NCBI GenBank assembly: GCA_016710065.1
Contig: JADJLP010000015.1
Coordinates: forward strand, 581,113 to 645,112
Length of the DNA: 64,000 nt
Direction of reading: 5' to 3'
DNA from: Candidatus Ideonella esbjergensis
Lineage (GTDB): Bacteria; Pseudomonadota; Gammaproteobacteria; Burkholderiales; Burkholderiaceae_C
Shown here: positions 41,009-51,741 of the stretch, piece by piece
Layout: the number at the start of each line of letters is the position of its first letter
Numbering within the stretch: position 1 is the stretch's first letter
Notes under the pieces: generated by a model
What the model was told of the DNA's origin: nothing
Databases searched by the model: none
Seen by the model: the letters and a program-made list of their open reading frames with translations, nothing else
Made by a program: the position numbers and the translations under genes

Positions 41009-41015
41009 TCAGGCT

Positions 41016-42293
41016 TCAATGTCGATCGGAGCGTGCGATGGCTAGCAGACGCTCCACCTCTTCGCGGTGCTCGATGCAATTGCGCGCGTGCCAGCGGCGG
41101 ATCATCCACATCAGCCCGGTGACGCCCAGGCCGAACACGGTGATGGCGGCGAAGGCTGAGAGCCCACCCTTGGTCATGCCGGTGTAGGCGGCGCCCAGCG
41201 CCAGGATGCAGGCCTGCTCGTTGAAGTTCTGCACGGCGATGGAGCGGCCCGCGCCCATCAGGTTGTGGCCGCGGTGCTGCAGCAGCGCGTTCATGGGCAC
41301 CACCATGTAGCCCACCACGGCGCCCAGGATGATCAGAAAGGGCGCGCCCACGTAGACGTTGGTGATGAAGTTCAGCCCGAATAGCAGCAGGCCCATCACC
41401 ATGCCCAGCACGATGACGTTGGTGGCGCGCTCCAGCCGCATGGTCATCGACGCCACCACGGCACCGGCGGCGGTGCCAAACACCACCACGCCGGCCAGGT
41501 TGGACGCCTGGGTGGTGCTGTAGCCCAGCGCCACGGCGGCCCAGGGGAAGACGATGACGCGCAAATTGCCCGACACGCCCCAGATCAGCGTGGTGGAGGC
41601 CAGCGAGATCTGGCCCAGCTTGTCGCGCCACAGCCGCGCGTTGCATTGGCCGAAATCGCTCACCAGCTCGGCCACGTTGAGCAGCAGCGGTTGCAGCGGG
41701 GCCTCGGTGCGCGGGATCTTGAGGTTGAACAGCGCGGCGATCACGTAGAGGATCACCATCGAGCTGATGGCGGCCTCGGGTGGGGTGTCCACCCCGGTGT
41801 CGAAGAGGGGGAAATCGAACCGGAGCAGCGAGGGTGCCAGGTGCGGCCCCACCAGTTGCCCGCCCAGCACCACGCCCAGGATGATGGAGCCCACCGTCAG
41901 GCCCTCGATCCAGCCATTGGCCTTGACCAGTTGTGAGGGTGGCAGCAGCTCGGTGAGGATGCCGTACTTGGCCGGCGAATAGGCCGCCGCACCCAGGCCC
42001 ACGATGGCGTATGCCAGCAGCGGGTGGCTGCCAAACAGCATCATCAAACAGCCCAGCACCTTGATGCCGTTTGAATAGAACATCACCGTGCCCTTGGGCA
42101 CCGCGTCGGCAAAGGCCCCTACCAGCGGCGCCAGCAGCACATAGAACAGCGCGAACATTGGCGCCAGGGCCGGCACCTGCCAGGCGGGCGCGCCGCTGGT
42201 TTTGAGCAGTTCAATCGCACCCACCAGCAACGCGTTGTCAGCCAGCGAGCTGAAGAACTGCGCTGACATGATGATGTAAAAGCCTTTTTTCAT
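41016..42293 (-). CDS. lplT: Lysophospholipid transporter LplT
   Basis: 425 residues, major facilitator with about 12 helices. Start MKKGFYIIMSAQFFSSLADNALL and blocks GLGAAAYSPAKYGILTELLPPSQLVKANGWIEGLT are characteristic of LplT, which moves lysophosphatidylethanolamine inward across the inner membrane. E. coli LplT is coupled to the Aas acyltransferase; no aas gene is next to this one. Confidence 0.88.
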   Translation of the reverse strand: MKKGFYIIMSAQFFSSLADNALLVGAIELLKTSGAPAWQVPALAPMFALFYVLLAPLVGAFADAVPKGTVMFYSNGIKVLGCLMMLFGSHPLLAYAIVGLGAAAYSPAKYGILTELLPPSQLVKANGWIEGLTVGSIILGVVLGGQLVGPHLAPSLLRFDFPLFDTGVDTPPEAAISSMVILYVIAALFNLKIPRTEAPLQPLLLNVAELVSDFGQCNARLWRDKLGQISLASTTLIWGVSGNLRVIVFPWAAVALGYSTTQASNLAGVVVFGTAAGAVVASMTMRLERATNVIVLGMVMGLLLFGLNFITNVYVGAPFLIILGAVVGYMVVPMNALLQHRGHNLMGAGRSIAVQNFNEQACILALGAAYTGMTKGGLSAFAAITVFGLGVTGLMWMIRRWHARNCIEHREEVERLLAIARSDRH

Positions 42294-42468
42294 GCAGGGC
42301 AGAGTGGGGCGGTACGGGCGCTGCGTGCCTGGGTGGCACGTCTCAAGAACGCCAAGGTCTCCTTGAAAGCGTGCGGGTTATAGCACGGGCCCTCAGGCGG
42401 GCTGCCCCGCAGGCCGGCTGGCAGAATGGCCCGTTACCGCCTGTAAGTCCCGCCCTGCCCCGCCCGTC

Positions 42469-43575
42469 ATGCCCCGCCCGATAGAAGCGCTGATCCACAC
42501 CGAGGCCCTGGCCCACAACCTGGAGAGGGCTCGCCAGCAGGCGCCCGATGCGCGGGTGTGGGCGGTGGTGAAGGCCAACGCCTACGGCCACGGCCTGGAG
42601 CGGGCCTTTGAGGGTTTGCGCGCCGCCGACGGCTTTGCCCTGCTCGATCTGGACGAAGCCCAGCGCTTGCGCGACCTTGACTGGCGCGGCCCCGTCCTGC
42701 TGCTGGAAGGCGCCTTCGAGGCCCGCGATCTTGAGCTGTGCTCGCGCCTCAACCTCTGGCATGTGGTGCACTGCGAGCAGCAGATTGACTGGCTGGCCGC
42801 GCACAAGACCCACCAGGGCCACCGCGTTTTCCTGAAGATGAACAGCGGCATGAACCGCCTGGGCTTTCGGCCGCAGGCGTTTCGCTCGGCCTGGACGCGG
42901 CTGAACGCGCTGCCCCAGGTGGACGAGATCTCGCTGATGACGCACCTCTCGGATGCCGACGCCGACCGCTTCGGCCACAACGGCATTGCCCACCAGATGG
43001 CGGCGTGGGCGGCCGCCACCCACGACCTGCCCGGCGAGCGCAGCCTGGCCAACAGCGCTGCCACGCTGCGCCACATGGCCGAAGCGGGGGTGCGGGCCGA
43101 CTGGGTGCGCGCCGGCATCATGAGCTACGGCGGCGTGCCCGACTACCCCGAGCACGACGCCGCGCACTGGGGCCTGCAGCCAGCCATGACGCTGCGCTCG
43201 AAGCTCATCGCCACGCAAGACCTGCAAGCCGGCGACAGCGTGGGCTATGGCAGCAGCCATGTGACCAATGCGCCGCTGCGCATCGGCATCGTGGCCTGCG
43301 GCTATGCCGATGGCTACCCGCGCCATGCGGGCACCGGCACGCCCATCCTGGTGGACGGTGTGCGCACCCGCACGCTGGGCCGGGTTTCGATGGACATGCT
43401 GGCAGTGGACTTGACACCGGTGCCCACCGCGCAGATCGGCAGTGAGGTGACGCTGTGGGGCTGTGGCCCGGGTGGCACGCTGCTGGGCATCGACGAAGTG
43501 GCCCGCGCGGCTGGCACCATCGGCTACGAGTTGATGTGCGCCGTGGCGCCGCGCGTGCCGGTGCGCGTGGCCTGA
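42469..43575 (+). CDS. alr: Alanine racemase
   Basis: 368 residues, normal length. PLP-lysine is Lys35 in [10 protein letters not shown]; the C-terminal catalytic Tyr is in [15 protein letters not shown] and [13 protein letters not shown] are family blocks. Converts L- to D-alanine for peptidoglycan. Divergent from lplT. Only one copy is seen here; alr versus dadX cannot be told from context. Confidence 0.94.
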   Translation: MPRPIEALIHTEALAHNLERARQQAPDARVWAVVKANAYGHGLERAFEGLRAADGFALLDLDEAQRLRDLDWRGPVLLLEGAFEARDLELCSRLNLWHVVHCEQQIDWLAAHKTHQGHRVFLKMNSGMNRLGFRPQAFRSAWTRLNALPQVDEISLMTHLSDADADRFGHNGIAHQMAAWAAATHDLPGERSLANSAATLRHMAEAGVRADWVRAGIMSYGGVPDYPEHDAAHWGLQPAMTLRSKLIATQDLQAGDSVGYGSSHVTNAPLRIGIVACGYADGYPRHAGTGTPILVDGVRTRTLGRVSMDMLAVDLTPVPTAQIGSEVTLWGCGPGGTLLGIDEVARAAGTIGYELMCAVAPRVPVRVA

Positions 43576-43713
43576 AAGCCGCTGCCAGCGAGAACATCTG
43601 CACAGCGGTGAGGCGGCGGGCCCACTCGGCGCCACAACCGATGTGTGGCAGACACACGCACAGCGTAGGCCTGCGCTATCGTCGCGCCTCTGACCGATTC
43701 GAGGGGATTTCTC

Positions 43714-43995
43714 ATGATGCACATCATTGGCACTTTGTTCGTGGGCCTGATCGTGGGCGCCATCGCCCGCATGCTGTTGCCGGGTGACCAGAAGATGGGC
43801 TGGACGCTCACCAGCCTGGTGGGCGTGGCCGGCTCCTTCATTGCGGGCTTTGCCGGCAAGGCACTGGGCCTGTACCAGGAAGGCCAGCCTGCGGGTTGGA
43901 TCGCGTCGGTGGTGGGCGCGCTGGTCTTGCTGTTCGTGGTGAACAAGGTGCAGGGTGGCTCGTCATCGGGCGGTGGCGACAAGCCCCAGGCTTGA
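43714..43995 (+). CDS. GlsB/YeaQ/YmgE stress-response membrane protein
   Basis: 93 residues with a GAGGGG ribosome site. Three hydrophobic helices with Gly zippers (FVGLIVGAIARMLLPGDQKMGW; LVGVAGSFIAGFAG), the transglycosylase-associated family. Inner membrane, stress linked. Confidence 0.9.
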   Translation: MMHIIGTLFVGLIVGAIARMLLPGDQKMGWTLTSLVGVAGSFIAGFAGKALGLYQEGQPAGWIASVVGALVLLFVVNKVQGGSSSGGGDKPQA

Positions 43996-44013
43996 TCGGC
44001 CACAGGCTGCAGC

Positions 44014-44415
44014 GTGGCGCGTTGCACCGTGTTGCCCGCCGAGGTTGAGTTCACGGCCATCCGTGCCCAGGGTGCGGGTGGCCAGAACGTCAACAAGGTC
44101 TCGAACGCGGTGCACTTGCGCTTTGACGTTCAGGCCTCGTCATTGCCCGAAGCCGTGAAGCACAGGCTGCTCGCGCTGGCCGATGGCCGCATCACCAGCG
44201 AGGGCGTGGTGGTGATCAAGGCACAAGAGCACCGCAGCCTGGAAATGAACCGCGCCGACGCGCTGGCCCGCCTGCAAGCCATGGTGGACGAAGCCGCCCA
44301 CGTGCCCAAAGTGCGCCGCCCCACCAAACCCACACGCGGCTCGCAACGTCGTCGGCTGGAAGGCAAGGCCATTCGCGGCCAGGTGAAGGCCGGGCGAGGG
44401 AGGGTGACGGACTGA
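44014..44415 (+). CDS. arfB: Peptidyl-tRNA hydrolase ArfB (ribosome rescue)
   Basis: 133 residues. Class-I release factor motif GGQ at 22-24 ([19 protein letters not shown]) and the basic C-terminal tail ([22 protein letters not shown]) that enters the empty mRNA channel. Frees ribosomes stalled without a stop codon. Starts 18 nt after the GlsB gene. Confidence 0.92.
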   Translation: MARCTVLPAEVEFTAIRAQGAGGQNVNKVSNAVHLRFDVQASSLPEAVKHRLLALADGRITSEGVVVIKAQEHRSLEMNRADALARLQAMVDEAAHVPKVRRPTKPTRGSQRRRLEGKAIRGQVKAGRGRVTD

Positions 44416-44468
44416 GAGTGACGACAGCTGCTCAGCAACGACGGACTGCGATGCGCCGTCAACAGACA

Positions 44469-45226
44469 TCAAGCCTTGATTTTGTAGCCCGTCTTGAAGA
44501 TCCACGCCACCAGGGCCAGCGCGGCGCCCAGGAAGGCCAGCGTCATACCCAGGCTGGTGGCGATGTGCACGTCGGCCATGCCGTAGAAGCTCCAGCGAAA
44601 GCCACTGATCAGGTAGACCACAGGGTTGAACAGCGCCACGGTCTGCCAGAAGGGTGGCAGCATGGCTATGGAGTAGAAGCTGCCACCCAGGAAGGTGAGC
44701 GGCGTGATGATGAGCAGCGGCACCACCTGCAGCTTCTCGAAGCCGTCGGCCCAGATGCCGATGATGAAGCCCACCAGGCTGAAGGTGACAGCGGTGAGCA
44801 CCAGGAACAGCAGCATCCACCACGGGTGGTCGATGCGCAGCGGCACGAACAGCCCGGCCGTGGCCAGGATGATCAGCCCCAGGATGATGGACTTGCTGGC
44901 CGCCGCGCCCACATAGCTCAGCACGATCTCCAGGTACGAGACGGGCGCCGACATCAGCTCGTAGATGGTGCCGGTGAACTTGGGAAAGTAGATGCCGAAC
45001 GAGGCGTTGGAGATGCTCTGTGTGAGCAGCGACAGCATGATCAAACCTGGCACGATGAAGGCGCCGTAGCTGACGCCCGCCACCTCGGGGATGCGCCCGC
45101 CGATGGCGGCGCCGAAGACCACGAAATACAGCGTGGTGGAGATCACCGGCGAGATGATGCTTTGCATCAGCGTGCGCCAGGTGCGGTTCATCTCGAACAG
45201 GTAGATGGCGCGCACGGCATGCAGGT

Positions 45227-45230
<4 letters not shown>
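44469..45230 (-). CDS. yadH: ABC-2 type exporter permease
   Basis: 253 residues, six helices. Start [45 protein letters not shown] and central [12 protein letters not shown] fit ABC-2 permeases of the YadH type. Start overlaps the ATPase stop by 4 nt. Substrate unknown. Confidence 0.88.
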
Positions 45231-46153
<923 letters not shown>

Positions 46154-46198
46154 GGCGGCACGATACACGCCGGGCTCCCGTCCGTACAATCGCGGCCC

Positions 46199-47083
46199 AT
46201 GCCCAGCCCCCAAGAATTCATCCTCACCCTGGCCTGCCGCGACACCAAGGGCATCGTGCACAACGTTTCCGGCCTGCTCTACCAGGCCGGCTGCAACATC
46301 ATCGACTCGCAGCAGTTTGGTGACGTGCAGGGCGAGGACGCCACGGGCCTGTTCTTCATGCGCGTGCACTTCGAGGCCCCGCCGCAGCTGGCCGATGTGG
46401 CCACGCTCGACCGTTTGTTCGGCCACGTGCGCGAGCAGTTCGGCATGGACGCGCGCATCACCGCCGTGGCCAGCAAGCCGCGCGTGCTGCTGATGGTGAG
46501 CCAGCATGGCCACTGCCTGAATGACCTGCTGTTTCGCTGGAAGAGCGGCCAGCTGCCGGTGGACATCCCGGCCATCGTCTCCAACCACACCACCTTCGCC
46601 TCGCTGGCCGAAAGCTATGGCATCGCCTTCCACCACCTGCCGCTGGCCGGTGGCTCCAGCGCCGAAACCAAGCGCGCGCAAGAGCAAAAGGTGGAGGCGC
46701 TGATCGACGCGCAGAACATCGACCTGGTGGTGCTGGCCCGCTACATGCAGATCCTCTCGGGCGAGTTCTGCGAGAAGCTGCGCGGCCGCGCCATCAACAT
46801 CCACCACAGCTTTCTGCCCAGCTTCAAGGGTGCCAAGCCCTACTACCAGGCCCATGCGCGCGGTGTGAAGCTGATCGGCGCCACCGCGCACTACGTGACG
46901 CCCGACCTGGACGAAGGCCCCATCATCGAGCAGGACGTGGCCCGCGTGGACCACTCGCTCTCGGCCGAGGCGATGACCGCCGTCGGCCGCGATGTCGAGA
47001 GCGTGGTGCTGGCGCGCGCGGTGCGCTGGCATGTGGAGCGCCGCGTGCTGATGAACGGCCACAAAGCTGTGGTGTTCCGCTGA
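46199..47083 (+). CDS. purU: Formyltetrahydrofolate deformylase
   Basis: 294 residues. N-terminal ACT domain ([20 protein letters not shown]; residues 1-85) followed by the formyl-transferase catalytic domain with [10 protein letters not shown] and [14 protein letters not shown] holding Asn/His/Asp catalysis. Releases formate from 10-formyl-THF for one-carbon balance and purine synthesis. Confidence 0.95.
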   Translation: MPSPQEFILTLACRDTKGIVHNVSGLLYQAGCNIIDSQQFGDVQGEDATGLFFMRVHFEAPPQLADVATLDRLFGHVREQFGMDARITAVASKPRVLLMVSQHGHCLNDLLFRWKSGQLPVDIPAIVSNHTTFASLAESYGIAFHHLPLAGGSSAETKRAQEQKVEALIDAQNIDLVVLARYMQILSGEFCEKLRGRAINIHHSFLPSFKGAKPYYQAHARGVKLIGATAHYVTPDLDEGPIIEQDVARVDHSLSAEAMTAVGRDVESVVLARAVRWHVERRVLMNGHKAVVFR

Positions 47084-47108
47084 ACCCATCTTGTCGAAGG
47101 CAACTGCG

Positions 47109-47561
47109 ATGGCACGCATCAAGAAAGCCCAGGTTGTTGCGATGCTGACCTCGCCCGAGGACGTGGAGGCGCAGTTCTACGAAGCCTTGCGCGAGGGCAA
47201 CCTCGGCAAGCTCATGGCCGTGTGGGCCGAGGACGAAGAGGTGGTGTGCATCCACCCCGGCGGCCCGCGCCTGGTGGGCCCGGCGGCGGTGCGCGCGGCC
47301 TTCGAGGCGGTGTTCAGCAACGGCGCCGTTGCCGTGCAACCCGACAATGTGCGGCGCGTGCATGCCATGGGCCTGGCCGTGCACAGCGTGGTCGAGAAGG
47401 TGCAGATTCACACCGATCAGGGTCCACGCCTGGGCTATGTCATGGCCACCAACGTCTACCTCAAGACCAGCCAGGGTTGGCGCATGGTGGCGCACCACGC
47501 CAGCCCCGGCACGCCGAACGAGCCGCCCGAACTGGTGGAGACGCCATCCGTTCTGCATTGA
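47109..47561 (+). CDS. SnoaL-like (NTF2-fold) protein
   Basis: 150 residues from the ATG at 47109. NTF2-like fold: [39 protein letters not shown] and C-terminal [10 protein letters not shown]. Small cytosolic protein of unknown role, between purU and the YheT gene in one direction. Confidence 0.82.
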   Translation: MARIKKAQVVAMLTSPEDVEAQFYEALREGNLGKLMAVWAEDEEVVCIHPGGPRLVGPAAVRAAFEAVFSNGAVAVQPDNVRRVHAMGLAVHSVVEKVQIHTDQGPRLGYVMATNVYLKTSQGWRMVAHHASPGTPNEPPELVETPSVLH

Positions 47562-47575
47562 GCGAGGCTGCGGCA

Positions 47576-48556
47576 ATGGCCTCGTTGCAGGGCTACGCAG
47601 CGCCACGCTGGCTGCCCGGCGGCCACACCCAAACCATCTGGCCCGCGCTGTTCGCGCGCCGCTTTGCCGGTGCCGCGCCGCAGTTCGACCGCGAGCGCTG
47701 GGACACGCCCGATGGCGACTTCATCGACGTGGATGTGCTGCGCAGTCCCGCACCCGGCTATGCACCCTGGCTGGTGCTGTTCCACGGCCTGGAGGGCTCG
47801 TCGAACAGCCACTATGCGCAGGCCTTTGCCGACGTGGCGGCGCAGCGCGGCTGGCACTTCGCGCTGCCGCACTTTCGCGGCTGCTCGGGCGAGCTGAACC
47901 TGGCGCCGCGTGCCTACCACTCGGGCGACTTCGAGGAGATAGGCTGGATCCTCCATCGCCTGCGCCAGCGCAGCGCCGCGCCACTGCGGGTGGCCGGCGT
48001 CTCGCTGGGCGGCAACGCGCTGCTGCGCTGGGCCGAAGAGGCCGGCGACACGGCCGCCGCCGCCGCCAGCGCCGTGGCCGCCATCTGCTCGCCGGTGGAC
48101 CTCACCGCCAGCGGCCACGCCATCGGCCAGGGCTTTGGCCGCCTCACCTACACCCGCATGTTCCTGAGCTCGATGAAGCCGCGCGCACTGGCCAAGTGGC
48201 AGCAGCACCCCGGCCTGTTCGACCGCGACAAGCTCATGGCCGCGCGCGACCTCTACGAGTTCGACAACGTCTTCACCGCACCGCTGCACGGTTACAAGAA
48301 CACCGAAGACTACTGGCAGCGCGCCTCGGCCAAGCCGCACCTGGCGCGCATCCGCATCCCGACCCTGGTGCTGAACGCGCGCAACGACCCCTTCGTGCCC
48401 GCCCACAGCCTGCCCGTACAACTGGAAGCCGGCCGCTTCGTCACGCTGTGGCAGCCGCACCAGGGCGGCCACGTGGGCTTTCCCGCCGGCTCATTCCCCT
48501 GCCAGGTGCAGGCCATGCCGCAGGCTGTGGCCGCGTGGCTGGCGGCACCGGAGTAA
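47576..48556 (+). CDS. YheT-family alpha/beta hydrolase
   Basis: 326 residues. Oxyanion/HG block LVLFHGLEGSSNSHY, nucleophile Ser in GVSLGGNALLRW, acid in NARNDPFVP and His in HQGGHVGF. Related to yeast Eht1/ABHD1 esterases. The start (GYAAPRWLPGGHTQTIWPAL) is typical. Confidence 0.92.
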   Translation: MASLQGYAAPRWLPGGHTQTIWPALFARRFAGAAPQFDRERWDTPDGDFIDVDVLRSPAPGYAPWLVLFHGLEGSSNSHYAQAFADVAAQRGWHFALPHFRGCSGELNLAPRAYHSGDFEEIGWILHRLRQRSAAPLRVAGVSLGGNALLRWAEEAGDTAAAAASAVAAICSPVDLTASGHAIGQGFGRLTYTRMFLSSMKPRALAKWQQHPGLFDRDKLMAARDLYEFDNVFTAPLHGYKNTEDYWQRASAKPHLARIRIPTLVLNARNDPFVPAHSLPVQLEAGRFVTLWQPHQGGHVGFPAGSFPCQVQAMPQAVAAWLAAPE

Positions 48557-48641
48557 GGTGACCCCATGCGACCCCCAGTTCACTCCGTTCGCGGCCCCCG
48601 AGGGGCGCGTCAGCACCTTCGGGCGGCCGGGCGGCGCTGAC

Positions 48642-49199
48642 ATGGACGACATCGTCAAGGCCGCCCTCGTCAAATGGCCCAACGTGCCGCATTGCCACGG
48701 CTGGCTGGCGCTGGACGCGCGCGGCGACTGGTACATGCGCGACGACCGCTGCCAGGCGGCCGGCCCCTTCCCGCAGGTGAAGGGCAGCGTGGTGCGGCAC
48801 GACAAGCTGCGCGAGTTCATCGCCCGCAACTGCGAGGCCGACGCCAGCGGCGCCTGGTTCTTCCAGAACGGCCCTCAGCGCGTCTACCTCACGCTCGAAG
48901 CCGCGCCCTGGGTGTGGCGGCTGCACAAGCTGGCCGGTGCCGGTGCCGGTGCCGGCGAGGGCGGGGCGCTGCAGGTGCATTCGCACACCGGCCGACCGGC
49001 CCAGGTGCAGGCGGTGTGGCTGGACGAGGCCGGCCGCGTCTTTCTCGACACCGACATCGGCTTTGGCCTGGTGCACACGCTGGACACCGCGCTGGCTGCC
49101 GACGCCATCGAGACCCAGGCCTGGCCGCTGCACGAGCTGCCCTTCGCCCAGATGCCTGCGCGCTTCGGCTACCGGCTCAACCCGGCCGAACCAGCATGA
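48642..49199 (+). CDS. Conserved hypothetical protein
   Basis: 185 residues from the ATG at 48642. Pattern NVPHCHGWLALDARGDWYMRDD, GSVVRHDKLREFIARNC, GAWFFQNGPQRVYL is that of a small family I associate with Burkholderiales; I cannot name a function. No membrane segment. Confidence 0.65.
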   Translation: MDDIVKAALVKWPNVPHCHGWLALDARGDWYMRDDRCQAAGPFPQVKGSVVRHDKLREFIARNCEADASGAWFFQNGPQRVYLTLEAAPWVWRLHKLAGAGAGAGEGGALQVHSHTGRPAQVQAVWLDEAGRVFLDTDIGFGLVHTLDTALAADAIETQAWPLHELPFAQMPARFGYRLNPAEPA

Positions 49200-49233
49200 A
49201 AAAAGCCGCCTGAACCTTCGCGGTCAGGCGGCT
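49199..49233 (-). terminator. Intrinsic terminator of the cytochrome c5 gene
   Basis: Read on the minus strand: AGCCGCCTGA, loop, TCAGGCGGCT, then TTTTTT. Stem 49204-49213/49224-49233. It follows the cytochrome stop codon (49257) by 23 nt. The T-run overlaps the convergent gene's stop. Confidence 0.88.
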
Positions 49234-49256
49234 GGTGCGGGCAGGGCCGCAGCGGC

Positions 49257-49784
49257 TTACTGCGCGGCGCTGGCGGCTGCCGCTGGTGCCTTGGGCTCGG
49301 CGAAGCTGGCGCCACCCTTGTTGGCCATGTAGACCACGGCACGGCCGATTTCATAGTCAGACGCATCGCCACCGCCTTGCGGGGGCATGCTGTTCTTGCC
49401 CTTCAGGGCCGAGGTCAGCAGGGCTTCATAGCCGGTCTTGACGCGCGGGGCCCAGGCGGCGGCGTCGCCAAACTTGGGGGCGCCCAGCGTGCCGGCGTTG
49501 TGGCAGGCGCCGCACTGGGCCTGGAACAGTTGCTCGCCGGTGCGCGGCTCGCCGCCGCCAGCAGCCTTCACCACCACCGAGCCCACCGGCTGCAGGCGCA
49601 TGGCCACGGCCTCTTCGCTCATGTCTGCCTTGCCGGCGGCGCGCTTGGAGCCCGGGCCGCCAATGCTGATCAGCGCGGCGGCCAGCACCACGGTGGCGGC
49701 GGTGGCGGCCAGCACCAGTTGCGTGTTGGTGAGGGCAAAGCCTGCTTGCTGATGGGCTGGTGCGGAGATGCGAGCGTCGCTCAT
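49257..49784 (-). CDS. Membrane-anchored cytochrome c5-like protein
   Basis: 175 residues from the ATG at 49784. One N-terminal membrane helix at about 22-42 (LVLAATAATVVLAAALISI), then a class I haem-c domain with CGACH near 92 and the distal Met in NSMPPQGGGDASD. An Ala-rich tail closes the protein. Typical c5 family; carries electrons in the periplasm while tethered to the membrane. Confidence 0.9.
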   Translation of the reverse strand: MSDARISAPAHQQAGFALTNTQLVLAATAATVVLAAALISIGGPGSKRAAGKADMSEEAVAMRLQPVGSVVVKAAGGGEPRTGEQLFQAQCGACHNAGTLGAPKFGDAAAWAPRVKTGYEALLTSALKGKNSMPPQGGGDASDYEIGRAVVYMANKGGASFAEPKAPAAAASAAQ

Positions 49785-49899
49785 GGTGTCCTCGGGCGTG
49801 TGCGTGTCGGTGCGAACCAAGGCGGCCGTCTGGGCCGCCCAAAACCCGTGATTGTAGCCAGCAGCACCTGTCGGCTGACTGTCGCCAGGGGCGCGCTGC

Positions 49900-49905
49900 T
49901 AGAAT
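49900..49905 (+). promoter_or_regulatory. -10 box of the tRNA-Arg promoter
   Basis: TAGAAT, 17 bp upstream of the tRNA 5' end. The -35 was not fixed with confidence; a GC-rich discriminator follows (CCGCCCC), as in stable-RNA promoters. Confidence 0.45.
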
Positions 49906-49922
49906 CCGCCCCTCTTTGCGAT

Positions 49923-49998
49923 GCGCCCGTAGCTCAATGGATAGAGTACTGGCCTCCGAAGCCAGGGGTTGCTGGTTCGATCCCAGCCGGGCGCACCA
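49923..49998 (+). tRNA. tRNA-Arg, anticodon CCG
   Basis: 76 nt with encoded CCA. Acceptor GCGCCCG pairs with CGGGCGC. Anticodon stem CTGGC/GCCAG with loop CTCCGAA, so anticodon CCG, reading the CGG codon. T arm with TTCGATC loop. Followed by a terminator. Confidence 0.95.
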
Positions 49999-50028
49999 AC
50001 GTTTACGTGGCGAAGAGCGAAAGTAAGG

Positions 50029-50051
50029 GCCAACCGAGAGGTTGGCTTTTT
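50029..50051 (+). terminator. Intrinsic terminator after tRNA-Arg
   Basis: Stem GCCAACC/GGTTGGC with a GAGA loop, then TTTTT. About 30 bp after the tRNA. Confidence 0.85.
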
Positions 50052-50055
50052 GCTT

Positions 50056-50110
50056 CTGTGCCCATCCTGTGCCCATCCTGTGCCCATTCTGTGCCCGGTC
50101 TGTGCCCACT
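50056..50110. repeat. Five tandem 11-bp repeats
   Basis: CTGTGCCCATC copies at 50056, 50067, 50078, 50089 and 50100; the last three vary in the final bases. Lies directly after the tRNA terminator. No coding role seen in any frame. Confidence 0.85.
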
Positions 50111-50626
50111 GAATTGCCGAGCGCATTCGCAATGAGGATTGGCCTCGTGCCCATTGGTGGGCCAAAGCGGCAGGCATGGAGCTCGGCTATTGCACGGCGA
50201 ACTAGACGTGGGGCGATAACTGCGGTTGTGGCGTGGCGTCACGGTCCGTCCTGCTGCGCTACTTGTCGAATCGACATGCGGCTTCAGACTGGCTGCAGAC
50301 GGTCAGATTTCTGGGCCGAATGTCGGCGACTGCCGAAACCGGCTGCTCAGGGTTCGCTGGGCCAACCGACCGCTGTGATCAGATTCCTGCCGTTCATCCC
50401 CAACTTTGTGGACGAGCGGCGCGGACGGCAATACATCGCGTCCAACGACTGCCCCCATGTTTCACGAACTGGTGCTGCCGACCCATAGCGGCCCGACGGC
50501 CCGCTCCGAAGCTGCCAGAAGGCCGAGCCCGGAGTCGTCGCGTCGCGCGTCCATGAAGCGGTCGTTCGTGGCTACCGCGGTCGCCCAGGAGCCGACGGGT
50601 GGCGACGGTCAGGCCGCTCAGGATAG
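50111..50626. other. Gene-poor junction after tRNA-Arg
   Basis: No credible gene. Short open frames on both strands lack ribosome sites or family patterns. The stretch marks the change from intact core genes to eroded accessory sequence. No duplicate of the tRNA 3' end was found by eye further right. Confidence 0.5.
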
Positions 50627-51420
50627 TTGACGCCGGACAGGGCCGATGCGCTGGCGTTGATCGTTGAACCCGTGGTGCGCCGCGCCGAGCGCCTGGCTGC
50701 TGACCGCGCGGCGGTCGAGATGGTCGACTACTTGCGTGCCCACATCGCCCACCACCGCGCCGCGGGCGAACGCGACGACCTGTTGGGCACGCTGGGGGCC
50801 GCGCACGACGCTGACGATGGCACATTGACCGAAGACGAGCTGCTAGGCAACTTGATCCTCCTGTTCGTGGCCGGGCACGAGACCACGACCAACCTGCTGG
50901 GCAACGGCCTGCTGACCTTGCTGCAGCACCCCGAGGCCTGGGCGCAACTGCGCGCCGATCCGAAGCTGATACCAGGCCCGGTGGACGAGATGCTTCGTTT
51001 CGAAAGCTCGGTGAACATGGCGGGGCGGCATGTGGTGGCACCCTACGCCATCGGCGACGCCGTGGTGCCCGCCGGCGACCTGATCTTCTTTATGACAGGC
51101 GCTGCCAACCGCGACCCGGCGGTGTTTGCCGAGCCAGACCGCTTCGACATCACCCGCAGTCCCAACCCGCACCTGGCCTTCGGCGCCGGCATCCACTACT
51201 GCGTGGCGCACCGCTGGCCCGCATGGAAGCCGATGTGGCCTTTGAGCATCTGCTACAGCAATTCCCGGCGCTGGCGCTGGCCCAACCGGCCGAACCGCCA
51301 GCCTGGCGCAGGCTGATCAACCTGCGCGGGCTCGAAACGCTGCCCTTGCGCAACGCCTCATACCAGCGCGCGGAAGGTGGTGTGGCGCAGCGTGACGCGG
51401 ATGGACTAGCTGGCAGCTGA
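50627..51420 (+). pseudogene. Cytochrome P450, 5'-truncated and frameshifted
   Basis: Begins in the middle of a bacterial P450 (equivalent to about residue 150 of 400). The I helix (LLFVAGHETTTNL), ExxR (EMLR) and PERF-like region (PDRFDITR) are intact, and the haem loop [11 protein letters not shown] carries the haem-binding Cys. One base after it is lost: shifting frame near 51204 restores ARMEADVAFEHLLQQFPAL and the normal C-terminus. About 150 N-terminal residues are missing, so it cannot make a working enzyme. Confidence 0.85.
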
Positions 51421-51527
51421 CCTCGCGCTGGCCGCGCACGGGCTGCGTGCTACCGTAGTCGCAGCGCTGCACAGCCTGTGCTCGCAAACTATGTCTGGCG
51501 CCCACCCCACACATCCAGGAGACCCCC

Positions 51528-51705
51528 TTGGCATTGCAGACCGACCATCTGGTGAAGGGCTGTGGCGCGACGGCCATGGCGTTCGTGGACGTGATGCTCA
51601 AGGAATCCGACGCCAGCTTCATCCGGGGTCGACAAGCGGGCTGCACCCGGCGGCCACTGGAACGACGACCGCAGGTTCAGGCGCTTGCCAACACTACGTC
51701 GTGAA
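51528..51705 (+). pseudogene. FAD-dependent monooxygenase fragment
   Basis: A TTG at 51528 after CAGGAG begins LQTDHLVKGCGATAMAFVDVML, an FAD-binding Rossmann start in which the G-x-G-x-x-G glycines are partly lost. After ESDASFI the frame must shift to continue VDKRAAPGGHWND, the second family block; the rest of the gene is absent. It probably belonged with the P450 as an oxidation pathway, now decayed. Confidence 0.6.
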
Positions 51706-51741
51706 CTTTGCGAGAAGCGGCGATGGTGTTGACCATGCATC

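Noticed and set aside
50056..50110. CRISPR array
   Set aside because: The 11-bp units are directly adjacent, with no spacers and no cas genes.
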